Positions 1 to 6,968 of a DNA stretch of 64,000 nucleotides are shown here, in pieces. Origin of the DNA: JASGDC01 sp047605865 (GTDB taxonomy: Bacteria > Actinomycetota > Actinomycetes > Actinomycetales > Micrococcaceae); assembly GCA_047605865.1 (NCBI GenBank), contig JASGFC010000004.1, positions 6,503 through 70,502 on the forward strand, written 5' to 3'. A program made the position numbers and the translations under genes. The notes beneath the pieces are model-generated. The model was not told where the DNA came from, ran no database searches, and saw only the letters and a list, made by a program, of their open reading frames with translations. Within the stretch, counting starts at the first letter, position 1, and each line of letters opens with the position of its first letter.

Positions 1-445
1 GTTCGATAATATCTTGAACCAACTCGTAAATTCTAACGAGTCCTAGGTAGTTATCACTCCAATAACGTGTAACTCGTAGTAGGTTGTAAGGTATTTCTCC
101 AGGTGGGGAGTAGTTGATATTGGCTGCTTGATAATTAATGTCCATATCAACATGTTTGAGCCCATAAGCTCCGGTTACGGCAATGAGTGCAGTTTCTACT
201 TCTCTAGCACCAGCACCGAAGCGTAGCAAGGATTCTGAAACATCAGCTGCAAGCTGGACGATTTCTCTGGCAACTTTTTCTTGAGGAGTTTCGCTTCTTC
301 TGCCTTTAACTTTGTATTGAGATCCTTCAAGTCTATCTAGTAAATCAACCTGAGTTGTGACAGGCTCACCAGCCCTGATAGGGTTGAGGATCATACGCTT
401 TATGCGTTCGCTTTTACTGAGATCCTTTTGCCATGCTCTTTCCAC
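1..445 (-). CDS. Threonine/serine exporter family protein (ThrE/DUF1212), N-terminal part only
   Basis: The window edge cuts this gene, leaving about 148 N-terminal residues. Reading the minus strand from the GTG at 445 gives a conserved stretch with RFGAGAREVETALIAV then TGAYGL. I recognise this as the start of the cytoplasmic DUF1212 domain of ThrE-type exporters, which in Corynebacterium export L-threonine and L-serine by proton antiport. The membrane half would lie beyond the left edge. The frame has a stop six codons upstream of the GTG and no other start in between, so GTG is the only usual start available. An AG-rich stretch (GAGAAAG) lies just upstream. The substrate is inferred from the family only. 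Confidence 0.75.
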   Translation of the reverse strand, partial: MERAWQKDLSKSERIKRMILNPIRAGEPVTTQVDLLDRLEGSQYKVKGRRSETPQEKVAREIVQLAADVSESLLRFGAGAREVETALIAVTGAYGLKHVDMDINYQAANINYSPPGEIPYNLLRVTRYWSDNYLGLVRIYELVQDIIE

Positions 446-538
446 ATTTATACTTTCTCACATCATATGAGGTTTAACAATCTCATAACAATTTTAAAAG
501 TAATAAAAGAAAAGTTGAATTTTAGCTGTGAATCCGAT

Positions 539-1306
539 TTAGCCTGATATTCCAAAGGCATGGCCTACAAAGTAGGTAAATGCCATAGTTAAACAGCCAA
601 CTATCGTGTTACGTGCAATTGATGGCAGTATTTTTGATTGTCCAAGTTTTGAGCCAATAACACCTGTAAGAATCAAGGCAGAAACTACTGCAAAAACACA
701 TGCTGCCACTGATGTTGAATGAGTGTTAGGTATTAAAATTGCAAGAAATGGTAAGATACCGCCAATACTGAAGGCTAGGAAAGAAGCAAAGGCAGCATGC
801 CATGGACTTGTCAAATCTTCAGGGTCAATGCCAAGTTCAATTTCAGCATGAGCTTTAAGTGGGTCTTGTTGTGTTAATTCATGAGCAACGCGTTCTGCAA
901 GTTCTCGTGAAAGACCTTTTTCCTCATACATTTCAGCAAGCTCAACTTCTTCTTCCTCAGGGTAGTTATCTAATTCCCAAGTATGGCGTTCTAGAGCGGC
1001 AGCTTCAGCATCCTTTTGAGAGCTTACCGAAACATATTCTCCACCAGCCATTGAGAGAGCTCCTGCCACTAAACCAGCTAATCCAGCAGTAAAAATTGCT
1101 CCTTTACTAGTTGTTGCACCTGCTACACCTATCACGATGCCTGCAATAGAAACTATTCCATCATTTGCCCCGAGAACACCAGCTCGTAGCCAGTTAAGGC
1201 GACTATTGAGAGATTCTTGACGGTGATCTTCGTCTCGAGTGTTATAAGGTACTGCTTGATTATTTTGCATGATATTTATTCTATCTAAAGTAGAGTGAGT
1301 ATTCAT
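539..1306 (-). CDS. VIT1/CCC1-family Fe2+/Mn2+ transporter
   Basis: A 255-residue integral membrane protein. Residues about 40-62 (RAGVLGANDGIVSIAGIVIG) are the hallmark first helix of the VIT1/CCC1 family, which moves ferrous iron or manganese. The middle third is cytoplasmic, helical and acidic (EEEEVELAEMYEEKGL, about 117-132), matching the metal-binding insertion that VIT family members carry between helices 2 and 3. Further hydrophobic helices follow from about residue 168, and the length is usual for a bacterial member. It is divergent from the universal stress protein gene across a 122-base region, so the two may share control. Family call is firm; the actual metal is not visible from sequence. 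Confidence 0.88.
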   Translation of the reverse strand: MNTHSTLDRINIMQNNQAVPYNTRDEDHRQESLNSRLNWLRAGVLGANDGIVSIAGIVIGVAGATTSKGAIFTAGLAGLVAGALSMAGGEYVSVSSQKDAEAAALERHTWELDNYPEEEEVELAEMYEEKGLSRELAERVAHELTQQDPLKAHAEIELGIDPEDLTSPWHAAFASFLAFSIGGILPFLAILIPNTHSTSVAACVFAVVSALILTGVIGSKLGQSKILPSIARNTIVGCLTMAFTYFVGHAFGISG

Positions 1307-1343
1307 CTTGAAAGTTAAGATGAACTCTCAGAATTATTCAGTT

Positions 1344-1390
1344 AAATAGGGGTAAATAGGGGTTTTTCTCTAGCGACGCGGGAGTATACT
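1344..1390 (+). promoter_or_regulatory. Promoter of the universal stress protein gene with a tandem 10-bp repeat
   Basis: Two perfect head-to-tail copies of AAATAGGGGT lie at 1344-1353 and 1354-1363. A good -10 element, TATACT, sits at 1385-1390. No recognisable -35 hexamer lies 16-18 bases upstream of it; that place is taken by the end of the second repeat. Tandem repeats one helical turn apart beside a weak -35 are typical of activator sites, so this is probably an activator-dependent promoter. The regulator is unknown. Confidence 0.5.
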
Positions 1391-1428
1391 GAAGATAGAA
1401 CACAGAGGTGTTAGAAGAATAGGAGTCG

Positions 1429-1875
1429 ATGATGTCTACTCAAGGTCCTGTAATTGTTGGTTATGATGGTTCTCAGCAAGCTGATAAGGCTTTAGAGGCT
1501 GCTGCTAATCATGCTCGAATGTATGGAACTAGTCTAAAAATTGTTACCGCTTACGATGACACACCTTCAAGTTTTGCTGATGGTATGTTTGGTATCAGTC
1601 AGATTGATCCAGAAATCATTGAAGCATCTGCGCAAAATGCTGAAGATTTAGTACAGAAAGCTCAAAAGAAAGCTCAAGAAATTGCCCCTGACATTGCTGT
1701 TGATACTTCTGTAGTTGTTGGGCGTCCTTCTCAGGCTTTGGTTGAAGCTGCTGAAAACGCTAGTCTGATTGTTGTTGGTGCTCATGGTGATACAGCGTGG
1801 AAACGTTTATTACTAGGTTCTACATCAACAGAAGTTATTCATCATGCTGGTGTTCCAGTGTTAGTTATTCGCTAA
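1429..1875 (+). CDS. Universal stress protein, UspA family, ATP-binding type
   Basis: A single-domain Usp of 148 residues, the usual length. It opens with a beta strand and VGYDGS (about 9-14), where the Asp contacts adenine in the ATP-binding subgroup. The C-terminal half carries the nucleotide-binding signature G-2X-G-9X-G-(S/T), seen as GAHG, nine residues, then GST, at about 117-132, and ends with the typical VPVLVIR strand. Cytoplasmic; the family is linked to stress and growth arrest, but no specific role can be read here. The track start has two adjacent ATG codons (MM); a purine-rich AGGAG just upstream supports this region as the start. It is transcribed from its own promoter and ends at a strong shared hairpin. 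Confidence 0.9.
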   Translation: MMSTQGPVIVGYDGSQQADKALEAAANHARMYGTSLKIVTAYDDTPSSFADGMFGISQIDPEIIEASAQNAEDLVQKAQKKAQEIAPDIAVDTSVVVGRPSQALVEAAENASLIVVGAHGDTAWKRLLLGSTSTEVIHHAGVPVLVIR

Positions 1876-1882
1876 ATTTTAT

Positions 1883-1920
1883 AAAAAAGAGTGGTCCTTG
1901 AAATAACTTTCAAGGACCAC
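1883..1920. terminator. Bidirectional intrinsic terminator between usp and ssb
   Basis: A perfect 13-bp stem, GTGGTCCTTGAAA (1891-1903) with TTTCAAGGACCAC (1908-1920), and a 4-base loop. On the minus strand it is followed by a run of six T (complement of 1883-1888), so it is strongest for the ssb transcript. On the plus strand only a weak T-rich tail follows, serving usp. Confidence 0.9.
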
Positions 1921-1925
1921 TTGTA

Positions 1926-2498
1926 TTAGCTGGTTACTTTTTCTGATTCTTCGATTTCTTCTTTACAGTGGCTGTTTTCTTGAGCATCACAATCTTCACA
2001 AATAACTCCGTCTTTATCGCAGGGTATAAGAGTTTTATTTTCTACATCAAAATGTCCGGAAGTATTTTTAAGCTCTGTGATGAGTGTTCCTTCTGCATCA
2101 AGTTTCTCTTTAGCTAGAGCATTAACAGTTTCTGTTTTCTTGCCATAGTTTTTACTAAAGAAACTAGTGCCCCACGCAAGATCATGGCCAATAGAATCTG
2201 CAACTAATTCAGCAGTTACGCCTTTAGTTTCTGGGGTATTCCATTCTCGAACTCTGAGTTTACCGTGGACAACAATTCTATCTCCTTTGTGTAAGCTCAG
2301 TGCTGCGTGTGTTGCTAACCTTCTAAAGGCTACAATGGTGAACCAACTGGTGTACATATCTTCCCAAATATCGGTTTCTTTATTGTATTTACGTTCTGGA
2401 CAAGCAAGTCTGAAGGTTACAATTGGAACACCTTTCTCACTTACTTTGCTTCTAATATCAGTGGCAATCCAACCTCGTACAGTAAAATTTTCAGGCAT
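1926..2498 (-). CDS. ssb: Single-stranded DNA-binding protein (second, short actinobacterial SSB type)
   Basis: 190 residues. Residues 1-105 form an SSB OB-fold: VRGWIATDI, a TFRLACPERKYNKET segment, SWFTIVAFRRLA, then KGDRIVVHGKLRVREW. The second conserved motif is the one seen in SSB proteins that bind single-stranded DNA as oligomers. The C-terminus lacks the acidic DDDIPF-type tip that recruits partner proteins in the housekeeping SSB, which suggests this is the accessory paralogue seen in many actinobacteria (SsbB-like, used in recombination or uptake) rather than the replicative one. Instead, the tail has four cysteines at 160, 167, 170 and 178 followed by an acidic stretch. Single-gene unit; the terminator at 1883-1920 closes it. 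Confidence 0.85.
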   Translation of the reverse strand: MPENFTVRGWIATDIRSKVSEKGVPIVTFRLACPERKYNKETDIWEDMYTSWFTIVAFRRLATHAALSLHKGDRIVVHGKLRVREWNTPETKGVTAELVADSIGHDLAWGTSFFSKNYGKKTETVNALAKEKLDAEGTLITELKNTSGHFDVENKTLIPCDKDGVICEDCDAQENSHCKEEIEESEKVTS

Positions 2499-2603
2499 AA
2501 GCTTCCTTCTAAAGATTTCTTAGGGACACCTTCAGCTTTACATGCTTAATGCGGGCATTTATCCAAAAAAGTAGCAATTGTGGATAACTTTGAATAAAAA
2601 TTC

Positions 2604-3689
2604 TTAAAAAAGTCGATAAAGCCAAGAATGTGTGTCTACTTTAGTTCCTGATTGAATATCAATAAGTTCCTGACGAAGTGAAAGGGTAAGTTTAAAATCT
2701 TGCTGTGCTAGTGTATATGTGCCAGATGAGGTCACTATAGCTCTAATGGGTACTACTGTTGCGGCAGTACCACAAGCAAATATTTCAGTAATATTGCCTG
2801 ATTGTATACTGTCGAAAAGTTCCTCTTTTGAAATTTTACGTTCTTGAACTTCAAGTCCTCTATCATGGGCAAGAGTTATCAGGGAATCTCTTGTAATTCC
2901 CCTTAAGATTGTTCCGTCTAAAGAAGGTGTGATGAGTTGTTGGTCTTTTGTGATGAAGAAGATATTCATTGCACCTAATTCTTCTATCCAACGTTTTTCA
3001 ATAGCATCAACAAAAAGCACTTGATCACAGCCATATTCACTAGCTTTACGTTGTGCAATCATGACTCCTGCATAATTGCCGCTAAATTTTGCTTCGCCAG
3101 TACCACCTATGACAGCACGAGGAGTTTCTTCTTCTAGCCATATTTTTGCTGGTTTAATACCCGTTGCAAAATAATTTCCTGAAGGAGAACCAATGGTAAT
3201 AAAGGTTGCTGAAGCTGATGGCTGTACTTTAAAGAGGGGATCTGAGCCAACAATGAGAGGGCGTACATAAAATGCGTGTTCTTTAGTGGAATCAAGCCAT
3301 CGTTGATCTGCTTTGACAAGATCAGTGATTACCTTTAAAAAAGTGTTTGTATCTGGTTCAGGTAATGCGATTCTTTGAGCAGATTTTTGCAGACGTTCTG
3401 CATTTTTTTCAGGCCTGAAAGCCCATACTGACCCGTTGGAGTGTTTGTATGCTTTCAAACCTTCAAAGATTGCTTGTCCTGAATGTGCGAATGCTGTTGA
3501 AGCTGGCGTTAGTAAACCTTTATTTGAAACAAGTCGGTAGTTGTGCCATTGATGCTGGGGTGAATAGTCTAGAAGCACCATGTGATCAGTAATATGGTTT
3601 GAAAAGCCAGGGTTTTTTAGAATTTCAGAAACTTCGGCTTCTGTTCGAGGCTTTTTGAGGTGTCCAGTTGAGTGAAAATCAAACTCCAT
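2604..3689 (-). CDS. ilvE: Branched-chain amino acid aminotransferase (class IV PLP enzyme)
   Basis: 361 residues, the length of the long (BCAT, bacterial/eukaryotic-like) form. It catalyses the last step of leucine, isoleucine and valine synthesis or the first step of their breakdown, using 2-oxoglutarate/glutamate. Visible family marks: FEGLKAYKHSNGSVWAFRPEKNAERL (about 75-100), YVRPLIVGSDP (about 141-151), and GEAKFSGNYAG around residue 201, where the Lys is the PLP-binding lysine. Cytoplasmic. A TAGAAT element on the minus strand (3696-3701) ends six bases before the ATG, so the transcript is probably leaderless. It lies 30 bases after umuC on the same strand but seems to have its own promoter. 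Confidence 0.93.
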   Translation of the reverse strand: MEFDFHSTGHLKKPRTEAEVSEILKNPGFSNHITDHMVLLDYSPQHQWHNYRLVSNKGLLTPASTAFAHSGQAIFEGLKAYKHSNGSVWAFRPEKNAERLQKSAQRIALPEPDTNTFLKVITDLVKADQRWLDSTKEHAFYVRPLIVGSDPLFKVQPSASATFITIGSPSGNYFATGIKPAKIWLEEETPRAVIGGTGEAKFSGNYAGVMIAQRKASEYGCDQVLFVDAIEKRWIEELGAMNIFFITKDQQLITPSLDGTILRGITRDSLITLAHDRGLEVQERKISKEELFDSIQSGNITEIFACGTAATVVPIRAIVTSSGTYTLAQQDFKLTLSLRQELIDIQSGTKVDTHSWLYRLF

Positions 3690-3695
3690 ATTTGT

Positions 3696-3701
3696 ATTCT
3701 A
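3696..3701 (-). promoter_or_regulatory. -10 element of ilvE, probably leaderless
   Basis: TAGAAT on the minus strand, six bases upstream of the ilvE ATG (3689). No ribosome binding site fits in the six bases between, which argues for a leaderless mRNA. Confidence 0.45.
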
Positions 3702-3719
3702 GGCTAAAAACTTAGCGAC

Positions 3720-5021
3720 TTAAACTTTAACTAGGGCAGTTGGTAATTCCTTCCAATTACTTAAATAGGAAGGAGAGAGGTGGTTTCTTTTCATTCGCCA
3801 GTCATCATCTTCTGAATATGTTTCGCTTAAGCCTTGAGCACCCCATTTTAAGACATGACTTCCGTAAGATTTAGTGAGAAGATCATAAGTTTTATTGAGT
3901 TGCGCACGTGCTGTTTTTTTAGGGGCGAAGACGTCTAAAGGCTGCATATAATCTGTTGGCGATAAATCATAAAAAATAACACCTGCTCGTGCGTAGTTTG
4001 CACCAGGATAATAATGCTCACGGAGGAGTTTTTTGACGTGATGAACGATAGTAAGAGGATCATCGCTTGGTTCATCAAAACTAGCGGTGGCAGAGATGGA
4101 AACAGGTCTTCCATCTGGTGCTCTATGGTAAGACTCATTGGCAAAAATATAGACCTTTTTGCTTGCTGTTTGTTGGCCACGAAGTCTGGCTACAGCGTTA
4201 AAGGTGTAGTCTACTAATGCTGTTTCCAACTCTTCACGAGATGAGATGGATCTGGAGAACATTCGAGAATACACCAGACTCTCTTTGATATCTTTATGGT
4301 GATCTTCAATACAAGCTTGCCCATTAAGCTCTAAAACAGTACGCATGACTACGATATTAAACTTTGAGCGAATCATGCGAGGGTCGGCATTTTTTAAGTC
4401 AGCTATCGTGAAAATTTGCATATCGTTGAGTCGCTCGACTAATTTTCTTCCAACTCCCCAAACTTCTGCAACAGATTCCTTGCGCATGAGTTGTTCTTCC
4501 CACTCTTTATTTTGTCCCCACACATAGCAGCCGTTATATACTTTATTTTTAGGATGTTTTGCTATGTGATTGGCTATTTTGGCTAAGGTTTTAGTTGGTG
4601 CTAAACCTATACATACAGGTAGTCCTAAATCTTTTTTGATTCGAGTGGTGACATACTTTCCGTATTTGAATGCTTCACTGTAATCTTTAACGCTTCGTTG
4701 GATAAAAGCTTCATCTATGCTGTAGGGGATGACTTCATGAGCTAAGGTTTTTAATTCGTGAACAACTCGAGCAGACATATTTTCATAGAGTTTATAATTA
4801 CTTGATTGATAGACAAGTTGGTGGGTTTTTTGAAAACTTTTGACTTGAAACCACGGAACGCACATCTCGATGCCAAGGTCTTTAGCTTCTTGTGAACGCG
4901 CCACTACACAGCCATCATTGTTGGAAAGAACCACAACTGGTCTTTTGTGTAGTTTTGGATTAAAGACTCTTTCACAGCTGACAAAAAAATTGTTGACATC
5001 TACAAGACCAACAAGTTTCAT
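3720..5021 (-). CDS. umuC: Y-family translesion DNA polymerase, UmuC type
   Basis: 433 residues. The N-terminal catalytic part shows DVNNFFVSCE (Asp8, first metal ligand), the UmuC-specific NNDGCVVARSQEAKDLGI segment (about 34-51), and SIDEAFI (about 102-108) with the second catalytic Asp-Glu pair. A helix-hairpin-helix region (about 180-230, VWGVGRKLVERLND) and a little-finger domain follow. It is the catalytic subunit of a pol V-like mutasome that copies damaged DNA with errors; it normally needs UmuD' dimers and RecA. Its ATG overlaps the TGA of the upstream umuD-like gene by four bases (5018-5021), so the two are translationally coupled and likely SOS-controlled. All catalytic acids I can place are intact. 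Confidence 0.93.
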   Translation of the reverse strand: MKLVGLVDVNNFFVSCERVFNPKLHKRPVVVLSNNDGCVVARSQEAKDLGIEMCVPWFQVKSFQKTHQLVYQSSNYKLYENMSARVVHELKTLAHEVIPYSIDEAFIQRSVKDYSEAFKYGKYVTTRIKKDLGLPVCIGLAPTKTLAKIANHIAKHPKNKVYNGCYVWGQNKEWEEQLMRKESVAEVWGVGRKLVERLNDMQIFTIADLKNADPRMIRSKFNIVVMRTVLELNGQACIEDHHKDIKESLVYSRMFSRSISSREELETALVDYTFNAVARLRGQQTASKKVYIFANESYHRAPDGRPVSISATASFDEPSDDPLTIVHHVKKLLREHYYPGANYARAGVIFYDLSPTDYMQPLDVFAPKKTARAQLNKTYDLLTKSYGSHVLKWGAQGLSETYSEDDDWRMKRNHLSPSYLSNWKELPTALVKV

Positions 5022-5359
5022 GATTGTTCCTTGTCTCTTTGAGCTTCTAATTTTTCTATTCGGATATCTTGTAAAGTTTTAATATTTTTAAGTTTTTGAA
5101 TTTTGTAAGTGATTGGTCCCCACAATTTGTATTCTGAAGGCAGAGGGTACCGCATAACATAAAATTCTTCAGTATCGTAGGCAATGACAAGATCCCCGGA
5201 ATGAGCTGTTAAAGAGCGATCAACAACAAGCTCATCGTGTGGAGAAATCTCATCATTTTCTCCAGCATTTTGAGCACGGAAAAAGAAGGTAGTATGCCTA
5301 TTAGGGGCTAACTCAATATTGAGATCTACCTCTTCCATTCGAACACTTGTTCTAAACAT
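5018..5359 (-). CDS. UmuD'-like protein lacking the self-cleavage arm and catalytic residues
   Basis: 113 residues, or 106 from the second Met. By eye it aligns with E. coli UmuD from about residue 38: VDLN, TTFFFRA, ISPHDELVVDRSLTAHSGDLVIA, EEFYVMRY and, after a deletion of about 20 residues, KLWGPITYKI against the last strand of UmuD. The N-terminal arm with the Cys24-Gly25 cleavage site is absent. The position of catalytic Ser60 is Gly33 (or Ala32 or Glu34 with the one-residue gap moved), and Lys97 is Met69. So it cannot self-cleave or cleave LexA-type proteins, and should act as a ready-made UmuD' partner for the UmuC made from the overlapping gene. The C-terminus adds a charged helix (about 91-113). 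A LexA-like box lies inside codons 3-7. UmuD homology is my judgement by eye; the coupling to umuC supports it. Confidence 0.7.
   Translation of the reverse strand: MFRTSVRMEEVDLNIELAPNRHTTFFFRAQNAGENDEISPHDELVVDRSLTAHSGDLVIAYDTEEFYVMRYPLPSEYKLWGPITYKIQKLKNIKTLQDIRIEKLEAQRDKEQS
5340..5353. promoter_or_regulatory. LexA (SOS) box overlapping the first codons of the umuD-like gene
   Basis: CGAACACTTGTTCT on the plus strand (AGAACAAGTGTTCG on the coding strand). It fits the Gram-positive/actinobacterial SOS pattern CGAAC-N4-GTTCG with one mismatch. It covers codons 3-7 of the longer reading, between the two possible ATG codons at 5359 and 5338. TATGCT or TAAACT elements just upstream of 5359 could place the transcript start at or near that ATG, which would put the operator at about +6 to +20. 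Confidence 0.7.
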
Positions 5360-5399
5360 AGTTTTAGTTTAGCATATGTATTCTATGAAGTGAGAAAAT

Positions 5400-6095
5400 T
5401 TAGTTTTCTATCTCAGCTTTAACGTTCTTGTTCTTTTGTTTTTTAGCGTAATTTTTATTAAAAATATAGTATGAAGAGGGCACACTAAGTTTATTAAAGT
5501 AAGAATATAAACGAGTAGCAAAGACAAGAATTGCAACAACAGAACCTGTGAAAAGATTGAGCAGCTGAAAGTGGTAAAGAACAACAGTCAAGCCAGCTCC
5601 AAGAAAAGCTGGTGTTGCATAGACCTCATCAGGAGCAAATAACGCAGGTGGTTTATTTGCAATGACATCACGTAAGAGTCCACCACCTACAGCTGTACTA
5701 ACGCCTAGGAGCATTGAGGTATAAGGGTTCATGCTGTTATCTAGAGCTTTAAGGGTACCTACAATACTAAAGAGCGCAAGACCAGCCGCATCGAAGATAA
5801 TCAGTGTTTTCTTACGTTTGACAACATGATGATAAAAAGCGTAAACAAGTAGAGCTGCCGCTAAGGGAGCTGTAAGATAAATAGGATTTTCAAAAGCACC
5901 AGGGGTGCCACCATGAGCAATAATAAGATCTCGAATGACACCACCACCAAGACCAGTGATGGATGCAAGCATGATAGAGCCCACGATATCGTACTTCATG
6001 CGGACTGCGAGCAAAGAGCCAGATACTGCGAAGAAGAAAGTACCAATTAAATCCGCAATGAGAGAAAAATTAGAGTTATATGTACCAAGTCCCAC
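5400..6095 (-). CDS. UPF0126/TRIC-type membrane protein (two-repeat glycine-rich channel family)
   Basis: 231 residues with about seven hydrophobic helices. The two halves repeat each other, each with a glycine-rich turn followed by RD: LGGGVIRDLI (about 49-58) and VGGGLLRDVI (about 136-145). This is the UPF0126 (YadS/YicG, PF03458) pattern; structural work on the family describes TRIC-like trimeric cation channels, and YicG has been linked to glycine uptake. FDAAGLALFSIVGTLKAL in the middle is the second-repeat start. The start is GTG and weakly supported. The C-terminus is Lys/Asn-rich and cytoplasmic. Substrate unknown. It is divergent from yebC. Confidence 0.82.
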   Translation of the reverse strand: MGLGTYNSNFSLIADLIGTFFFAVSGSLLAVRMKYDIVGSIMLASITGLGGGVIRDLIIAHGGTPGAFENPIYLTAPLAAALLVYAFYHHVVKRKKTLIIFDAAGLALFSIVGTLKALDNSMNPYTSMLLGVSTAVGGGLLRDVIANKPPALFAPDEVYATPAFLGAGLTVVLYHFQLLNLFTGSVVAILVFATRLYSYFNKLSVPSSYYIFNKNYAKKQKNKNVKAEIEN

Positions 6096-6204
6096 ACCTT
6101 TACTTTAACTTATCATGCTGCCTCAGAGGAAATGGACCATATTGTCAGCTGAAAGTCTTATGATAGAGGTAGCTAGAATTCTTCAGATAAGTTAGGGGAC
6201 TTAA

Positions 6205-6963
6205 ATGTCAGGTCATAGTAAATGGGCTACTACAAAACACAAAAAGGCTGCACTTGATCAGAAGCGTGCAAAATTATTTGCTAAATACATTAAAAATATT
6301 GAAGTGGCTTCACGTCTAGGTGGACCTGATCTTGAGGGTAACCCTGCTTTAGACCTAGCAGTAACAAAGGCTAAAAAACAATCTGTTCCTAATGACAACA
6401 TTGATCGTGCTATTAAACGCGGTGCTGGTCTTGTTGGTGGTGGTGTTGAATACCAAAACATTATGTATGAAGGCTATGGCCCTCAAGGAACGGCTATTCT
6501 CATTGAATGTCTTACTGAAAACAAGAACAGAGCTGCAGCAGATGTTCGAGTAGCAGTTTCTCGTAATGGTGGAAATATGGGTGATCCAGGTTCTGTTGCT
6601 TATATGTTTACACGTAAAGGTGTAATTGATATGCCTAAAAAAGACTTGAACGAAGATGATGTTCTTTTAGCTGTTTTAGATGCTGGCGCAGAAGAGGTCA
6701 ATGATGAAGGCGATAGCTTTGAAATTATTTCAGATGCAAAAGATTTAAAAGCTATCAGCACTGCTCTAGAAGATGCTGGTATGGAATATGAATCAGCCGA
6801 ATCAGCTTTCGTTCCTTCGGTAAAGGTTGAACTTGATCTTGAAGGTGCGAAAAAATTCATGCGTCTTGTAGATGCTCTTGAAGATCTTGACGATGTCCAA
6901 GAGATTCACTCAAATGCAGATATTTCTGGAGATGTTCAGAAGCAATTGCAAGAAGAGGAATAA
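6205..6963 (+). CDS. YebC/PmpR family protein (translation-linked, TACO1-like)
   Basis: 252 residues, full length. The N-terminus MSGHSKWATTKHKKAALDQ with KRAKLFAKYIKNIEVA is diagnostic, followed by NPALDLAVTKAKKQSVPNDNIDRAIKRG (about 46-74) and GGNMGDPGSVAYMF (about 120-133). Family members were annotated as transcription regulators; recent work links them to easing translation of proline-rich stretches on the ribosome. A good AGGGGA ribosome binding site precedes the ATG. In actinobacteria yebC is commonly followed by ruvCAB, as here. Its last codons hold the AGAGGA that appears to serve as the ribosome binding site for ruvC. Confidence 0.93.
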   Translation: MSGHSKWATTKHKKAALDQKRAKLFAKYIKNIEVASRLGGPDLEGNPALDLAVTKAKKQSVPNDNIDRAIKRGAGLVGGGVEYQNIMYEGYGPQGTAILIECLTENKNRAAADVRVAVSRNGGNMGDPGSVAYMFTRKGVIDMPKKDLNEDDVLLAVLDAGAEEVNDEGDSFEIISDAKDLKAISTALEDAGMEYESAESAFVPSVKVELDLEGAKKFMRLVDALEDLDDVQEIHSNADISGDVQKQLQEEE

Positions 6964-6968
6964 AAGAT

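Noticed and set aside
859..1092. 77-codon plus-strand frame inside the VIT-family gene
   Set aside because: Antisense shadow; Leu/Gln-rich translation without a family resemblance.
1397..1412. AGAACACAGAGGTGTT before usp as a possible LexA box
   Set aside because: The first half fits (AGAAC) but the second half does not read GTTCG; chance match likely.
6880..6963. Programmed -1 frameshift joining yebC to ruvC
   Set aside because: The geometry is possible, but there is no slippery heptamer of the X-XXY-YYZ type before the yebC stop; a rare start codon is simpler.
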